Part shown: piece by piece, positions 5,574-8,800 of the stretch
Position numbering within the stretch: the first letter of the stretch is position 1
Layout of the letters: each line of letters begins with the position of its first letter
Assembly: GCA_964633405.1 (NCBI GenBank)
Contig: CAZWFV010000018.1
Span: 1-8,800 of the forward strand
Source of the DNA: JAMCRD01 sp964633405
GTDB lineage: Bacteria; Patescibacteriota; Minisyncoccia; UBA6257; Colwellbacteraceae
Length of the DNA stretch: 8,800 nucleotides
Direction: 5' to 3'
Position numbers and translations under genes: made by a program
The notes under the pieces: model-generated
Seen by the model: only the letters and a program-made list of their open reading frames with translations
Database searches by the model: none
Told to the model about the DNA's origin: nothing

Positions 5574-7784
5574 TTAACCCTGCTTCTCCGTCGGTTTGCT
5601 CTTGGGCGGACTCGCCTTCCAGTTCTTATAGGCTTCGTCCAGTTCTTTCTGGGTTTCCGGCTTCTTATTTATGGCGAAGGTGCAGTCCGGGAACCTCGTA
5701 CAAGCATAAAACGGTTTACCCCTGCCCCGGCCTCGTTTTTCCACTATGTCGCCGGGCTTATCCCTCTGCTCCGGACTGGATATACAGTTCGGACATTTGA
5801 AGCCAGTCTTGTTCCATATCTTCTGGACGCCCTTGCATTTTGGATAATCAACGCAACCTAAAAAGTAGCCGAACCGTCCGCGTTTGACCTCCATCGGTTT
5901 GCCGCAGATCGGGCAAGTTTCGCCCTTCGTCTTCTCTTGTAGTTCCTTTATCTTCGCCGCCTCTTCTGGCATGGGGAGGGTAACCTTAGACTCGGGGTCG
6001 GGGCAGGCCAGGAACTTGCCCATGCGCCCGAACTTTATGAGCATCAGTTTGCCGCAGTGCGGACAGGGCACGTCCGACACCTCAATCTTCTTTTCGACAC
6101 TGGCCTCTTTCTCGTCAAGGTGCTTCTTGAACGGTTGATAGAATTCCTGGCAGACGGTCGTCCATTTTATCCTGCCCTCAGCTATCTCATCTAGTTCCTC
6201 TTCGATATGCGAGGTAAAGTTGATGTCGACTATCTCGGGGAAATTTTCCACGAGCATGTCGTTCACTGTCGTGCCAATCTCGGTCGGACAGTATTTCTTG
6301 TTGGTCTTCTCGACATATTCTCTGGCTTGTATGGTCGACAGGGTCGGCGCATAGGTCGATGGTCTGCCTACGCCATACGTCTCCAGTGCCTTGATCAGCG
6401 TTGCGTCGGTATACCTGGGCGGCGGTTCGGTGAAGTGCTGCAGTGGCAATATCTCGACAACCTTAACTTTGTCGCCGGAAGAGAGAGGGGGAAGAACGTC
6501 CTCGTCCTCTTCCACCGAGTCATCCCGGCCTTCGGTATAAACCTTTATAAATCCGTCGAATACCACCACTTGGCCGTTCGCCCTGAATACAAACTTCTTG
6601 TTGTCGCTCTGGATGTCGGCCGAGGTTTGCTCAATGGTCGCGGATTGCATCTGCGAGGCTATTGTGCGTTTCCAGATGAGATCGTAGATTCTCCTCTGTC
6701 CGCGATCAGACAATTCAAAGTCGTTGCCCAGTTTCTTGCTTAAATCGGTCGGGCGTATCGCCTCGTGGGCCTCTTGGGCTCCCTTGGATTTGTTGTTGAA
6801 ATAGCGGGGCGAGGATAGGGTATATCTATCGCCGAATTGGTCTCTAATTATCCTCTGGATCTGCTCTATTGCCGACGTTGCTAGATTGAGACTGTCCGTA
6901 CGCATGTAGGTTATGTGCCCATTCTCGTAAAGTTGCTGGGCGATGACCATGGTCTGTTTGGCGGACATGCCCAGTTTGCGGGCCGCCTCCTGTTGCAGCG
7001 TGGAGGTGGTAAAAGGGGGCGCCGGATTTCTGTAGACCTGCTTAGTTACAACCTCGCCCACGGAATATTTTCTGTCATCCAGATCATCCACGATCCCCTT
7101 GGCTCTTTCCTCGTCCTTAATGGCCATTTTCTCCAGGGGTTTTCCGTCTATCGAATATAACCTGGCCTTGAATGTCTGTTTGTCCTTCCGGAATCTGCCC
7201 TCTACGGTCCAATACTCCTCCTTATTAAACGCCTGTATTTCCCGCTCGCGTTCGACGACCAAACGGACGGCCACGCTTTGCACGCGGCCGGCGGAAAGGC
7301 CATAGCGAATTTTCCTCCATAGGAACGGCGATAGTTCATAACCGACTAGCCTATCCAGAACGCGCCGAGCCTGTTGAGCATCAACCAAGCTTAAATCGAT
7401 CTTACGCGGCTTCTCCAGAGCCGACAGGATCGCGTCCTTAGTTATCTCATGGAACACTATCCGTTCGGTCTTATCCTCTCTGTCATCCAGCCCCAGTGCG
7501 GCCAGCAGGTGCCAGGCTATAGCCTCACCCTCTCTGTCTTCGTCGGTGGCGAGAATCACTCTGGAGGATTTGTCAGCAATTTTCTTCAGGCCATCCACCA
7601 CCGATTGGGCCTTCTTGGGGATCACGTATTGCGGTTTGAAATTATGCTTGATATCGATACCGATCCTGCTCTTCGGCAGGTCCCGTATATGGCCATAAGA
7701 AGATTCAACCTCGAAATCCTTGCCCAAAAATCGGCCGATTGTCTTGGCCTTAGTAGGGGACTCTACGATTACTAAAGTTTTCAT
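5574..7784 (-). CDS. topA: DNA topoisomerase I (type IA)
   Basis: TopA relaxes negative supercoils by transient single-strand cleavage. The 736-residue product starts MKTLVIVESPTKAKTIGRFLG and carries the TOPRIM domain with E8 and the DEDREGE cluster at 81-87 (metal-binding D81 and D83). YELSPFLWRKI and SAGRVQSVAVRLV are at about 148-176. The catalytic tyrosine is Y293 in ITYMRTDS, and GVGRPSTYAP is at about 471-480. Three C-terminal topoisomerase zinc modules follow. The first has CPHC at 574-577 and C594 but lacks its fourth cysteine (CPDPESK). The second (C624, C627, C644, C650) and third (C664, C667, C695, C701) are complete. A lysine-rich tail ends at residue 736. No convincing Shine-Dalgarno or promoter was found before ATG 7784. 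rel follows 41 bp downstream. Confidence 0.97.
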   Translation of the reverse strand: MKTLVIVESPTKAKTIGRFLGKDFEVESSYGHIRDLPKSRIGIDIKHNFKPQYVIPKKAQSVVDGLKKIADKSSRVILATDEDREGEAIAWHLLAALGLDDREDKTERIVFHEITKDAILSALEKPRKIDLSLVDAQQARRVLDRLVGYELSPFLWRKIRYGLSAGRVQSVAVRLVVEREREIQAFNKEEYWTVEGRFRKDKQTFKARLYSIDGKPLEKMAIKDEERAKGIVDDLDDRKYSVGEVVTKQVYRNPAPPFTTSTLQQEAARKLGMSAKQTMVIAQQLYENGHITYMRTDSLNLATSAIEQIQRIIRDQFGDRYTLSSPRYFNNKSKGAQEAHEAIRPTDLSKKLGNDFELSDRGQRRIYDLIWKRTIASQMQSATIEQTSADIQSDNKKFVFRANGQVVVFDGFIKVYTEGRDDSVEEDEDVLPPLSSGDKVKVVEILPLQHFTEPPPRYTDATLIKALETYGVGRPSTYAPTLSTIQAREYVEKTNKKYCPTEIGTTVNDMLVENFPEIVDINFTSHIEEELDEIAEGRIKWTTVCQEFYQPFKKHLDEKEASVEKKIEVSDVPCPHCGKLMLIKFGRMGKFLACPDPESKVTLPMPEEAAKIKELQEKTKGETCPICGKPMEVKRGRFGYFLGCVDYPKCKGVQKIWNKTGFKCPNCISSPEQRDKPGDIVEKRGRGRGKPFYACTRFPDCTFAINKKPETQKELDEAYKNWKASPPKSKPTEKQG

Positions 7785-7959
7785 AACTGCCGGATCGTTC
7801 CTGTTGTAATAAATTTCAAGCGCGGCATCTCATGTGCTTTGAGTTCACAGTCTAGTTTGTTGGTCGGGTTTGTCAAATTGTGTGTGGTCTATTTTAACCG
7901 GCCTGTAGTCGGGCACCACTTTCCTAAATAGGTATAAACCCATTATACTAATAGTGTCC
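7785..7959. other. Divergent intergenic region between topA and the PilO-like gene
   Basis: This 175-bp gap must hold the promoters of both divergent genes. Apart from the -10 box at 7944-7949 for the rightward gene, I see only weak candidates. TTGTCA (7870-7875) faces right but has no good -10 partner, and TTGAAA (minus strand, 7819-7814) faces topA and likewise lacks one. No ORF, repeat or terminator-like hairpin was recognised. Confidence 0.5.
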
Positions 7960-7960
7960 A
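7944..7960 (+). promoter_or_regulatory. -10 box with very short leader ahead of the PilO-like gene
   Basis: TATACT (7944-7949) lies ten bases before ATG 7960, the same distance as the parA -10 to its ATG. There is no Shine-Dalgarno. A start at GTG 7954 would lie only four bases after the -10, probably upstream of the transcription start, which favours the ATG. The -35 region is weak. Confidence 0.5.
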
Positions 7961-8484
7961 TGCCCCGCGAGTTTAAGACGAAATTCGTAATCAGCATAGT
8001 CATAACCTTGGTCATATTGGTCATTGTTATCGCCGCCATATTCTACCTGCAGGGCGACATAAACAATAAATCCAACACCATAGCCCAGATAAACCAGGGG
8101 GTGATAAACAAGACGGACGCGCTTAAGGCACTGACCAACCTGGAGCAGCAGGAAGTTATCGCCACACCGTTGCTTCAAAAGATGAATTCAGTCTTGCCCA
8201 GCCAGGATATGCTGTTTTCTTTGCAGCAGAATCTGCAGACTATGGCCAGGAACGATAGCCTGGCCTTCAGCTCGCAATTCGGCGCTGAGACCAGCCCTAG
8301 CCAGGCCACAGCTGGAGAAATAGCCATTGAAATGACATTGCAGGGCAGTTACAATGCGATACTGACGTTCCTTCAAAGCGTCGAGAGCAACACCGGCTTT
8401 CTTAGCGTTTCGAGCATCGATATAACCGCCAATCAGGGCATATTCAACGCTAATGTGACCGGTAATATTCCATTCCATGAATAA
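7960..8484 (+). CDS. pilO: PilO-like type IV pilus assembly protein
   Basis: PilO is an inner-membrane protein of the type IV pilus alignment complex that pairs with PilN. The 174 residues have the expected architecture. A short basic cytoplasmic N-terminus (MPREFKTK) is followed by one membrane helix at about 9-30 (VISIVITLVILVIVIAAIFYL). A coiled-coil-prone stretch lies at about 32-78 and a small periplasmic-type alpha/beta domain at 82-174. That domain contains the PilO-like LQGSYNAILTFLQSVESNTGFLSVSSIDI at about 127-155. Starting at GTG 7954 would add two residues, but the promoter position favours ATG 7960. No pilM, pilN or pilQ is visible upstream, where topA diverges, so the gene is detached from the usual cluster. 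PilO similarity is by pattern only; another small pilus or secretion protein of the same fold is possible. Confidence 0.7.
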   Translation: MPREFKTKFVISIVITLVILVIVIAAIFYLQGDINNKSNTIAQINQGVINKTDALKALTNLEQQEVIATPLLQKMNSVLPSQDMLFSLQQNLQTMARNDSLAFSSQFGAETSPSQATAGEIAIEMTLQGSYNAILTFLQSVESNTGFLSVSSIDITANQGIFNANVTGNIPFHE

Positions 8485-8680
8485 AAAGAACTGGTTTGGT
8501 AAGTTGAAGGTATGGGTTGTCAGCGGGGCGATTATCACGCTTATTGCCACGCTTATCTTCGTGATCTATTCCTTGGGCACGGTCAGCAACGAACTGTACA
8601 GCGCCTTTTCTCCAGGCCAGCAATCCAATTCCAGCATCGGCTTCAATATCAGCGGCTACAACTCCCTAGGGTTGCAATAG
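8477..8680 (+). CDS. 67-residue single-pass membrane protein, unknown
   Basis: The ATG at 8477 overlaps the end of the PilO-like gene by 8 bp, a typical sign of translational coupling. The product has a basic N-terminus (MNKKNWFGKLK), one membrane segment at about residues 12-32 (VWVVSGAIITLIATLIFVIYSL), and a Ser/Asn/Gly-rich tail of about 32 residues ending SGYNSLGLQ. It has no cysteine and no recognisable domain. The overlap suggests a partner or accessory of the PilO-like protein, but this is inferred from position only. No Shine-Dalgarno is seen. Coding is supported by the overlap and the coherent membrane-protein composition. Confidence 0.6.
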   Translation: MNKKNWFGKLKVWVVSGAIITLIATLIFVIYSLGTVSNELYSAFSPGQQSNSSIGFNISGYNSLGLQ

Positions 8681-8681
8681 C

Positions 8682-8715
8682 TTGTGTCGTTGCGGCTTGT
8701 ACTGTTATATATAGT
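8682..8715 (+). promoter_or_regulatory. Candidate promoter of tRNA-Ile
   Basis: TATATA/TATAGT boxes overlap at 8706-8715. A possible -35, TTGTGT (8682-8687), lies 18 bp before the first. The tRNA 5' end is at 8728, so a short 5' leader would be processed by RNase P. The exact -10 register is uncertain. Confidence 0.4.
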
Positions 8716-8727
8716 GGAGTTAAATTC

Positions 8728-8799
8728 GGGCGTGTAGTTCAGTGGTAGAACGCTGTCCTGATAAGACAGAGGCCGAAGGTTCGATTCCTTCCACGCCCA
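8728..8799 (+). tRNA. tRNA-Ile (anticodon GAT)
   Basis: This is a full cloverleaf. Acceptor GGGCGTG pairs with CACGCCC, D arm GTTC with GAAC, anticodon stem CTGTC with GACAG around loop CTGATAA, and T arm GAAGG with CCTTC around TTCGATT. Anticodon GAT reads AUC, and the flanking CTGATAA loop is that of bacterial tRNA-Ile. The discriminator is A8799. The window ends at C8800, so whether CCA is encoded cannot be seen. Confidence 0.95.
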
Positions 8800-8800
8800 C

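Noticed and set aside
6207..6743. Long open frame (178 codons) on the + strand inside topA
   Set aside because: It lies wholly antisense to a strongly conserved gene, has no recognisable domain and is explained by codon bias on the opposite strand.
8188..8550. Open frame of 120 codons on the minus strand across the PilO-like gene and the small ORF
   Set aside because: It is antisense to a protein with clear PilO architecture and has no family resemblance.
1..8800. CRISPR array, insertion sequence or parS site
   Set aside because: No regularly spaced repeats, transposase or terminal inverted repeats, and no good parS-like palindrome were found on reading through both strands by eye.

Overview
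The window looks like chromosomal DNA from a small-genome bacterium. The most likely group is Patescibacteria (Candidate Phyla Radiation), although no 16S or ribosomal marker is present to prove it. Four things point there: compact gene spacing with several starts that have a -10 box almost touching the start codon and no Shine-Dalgarno; a short Rel protein without the usual RIS/zinc-finger region; a PilO-like pilus protein next to a tiny membrane ORF; and an FMN-binding/ApbE/FNR cluster of a type I recall from such genomes. The standard code is used: no intact gene has an in-frame TGA.

Positions 1-1636 are a gene graveyard on the + strand. First comes a LamG-like domain whose reading passes through three frames (1-663). 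Next is an FMN-binding (SGAT-motif) protein reduced to its first few codons plus its C-terminus (706-887). Last is an ApbE flavin transferase N-terminal half joined in frame to the NAD-binding half of a ferredoxin/flavin reductase, with one further frameshift (906-1636). Together the last two are the wreck of an extracytosolic flavinylation/electron-transfer locus. Everything after this region is intact, which argues against generally poor sequence quality.

Positions 1673-2053 (- strand) carry tRNA-Leu(CAA), followed by a 90-residue membrane-anchored, cysteine-containing protein of unknown function. Divergent from it, 2104-3878 (+) is the parA-parB chromosome segregation operon. Facing it, 3850-7784 (-) is a topA-rel pair: DNA topoisomerase I, then (p)ppGpp synthetase/hydrolase, whose 3' end overlaps that of parB by 29 bp.

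Positions 7785-8800 (+) start with a 175-bp divergent intergenic region. A PilO-like type IV pilus protein follows, overlapping a 67-residue single-pass membrane ORF. The window ends with a tRNA-Ile(GAT) that is complete except for its CCA end.

The intact genes are housekeeping: nucleoid segregation, supercoiling, stringent response and pilus assembly. The unusual material is the decayed flavin locus, the near-leaderless promoter pattern and the domain-reduced Rel.
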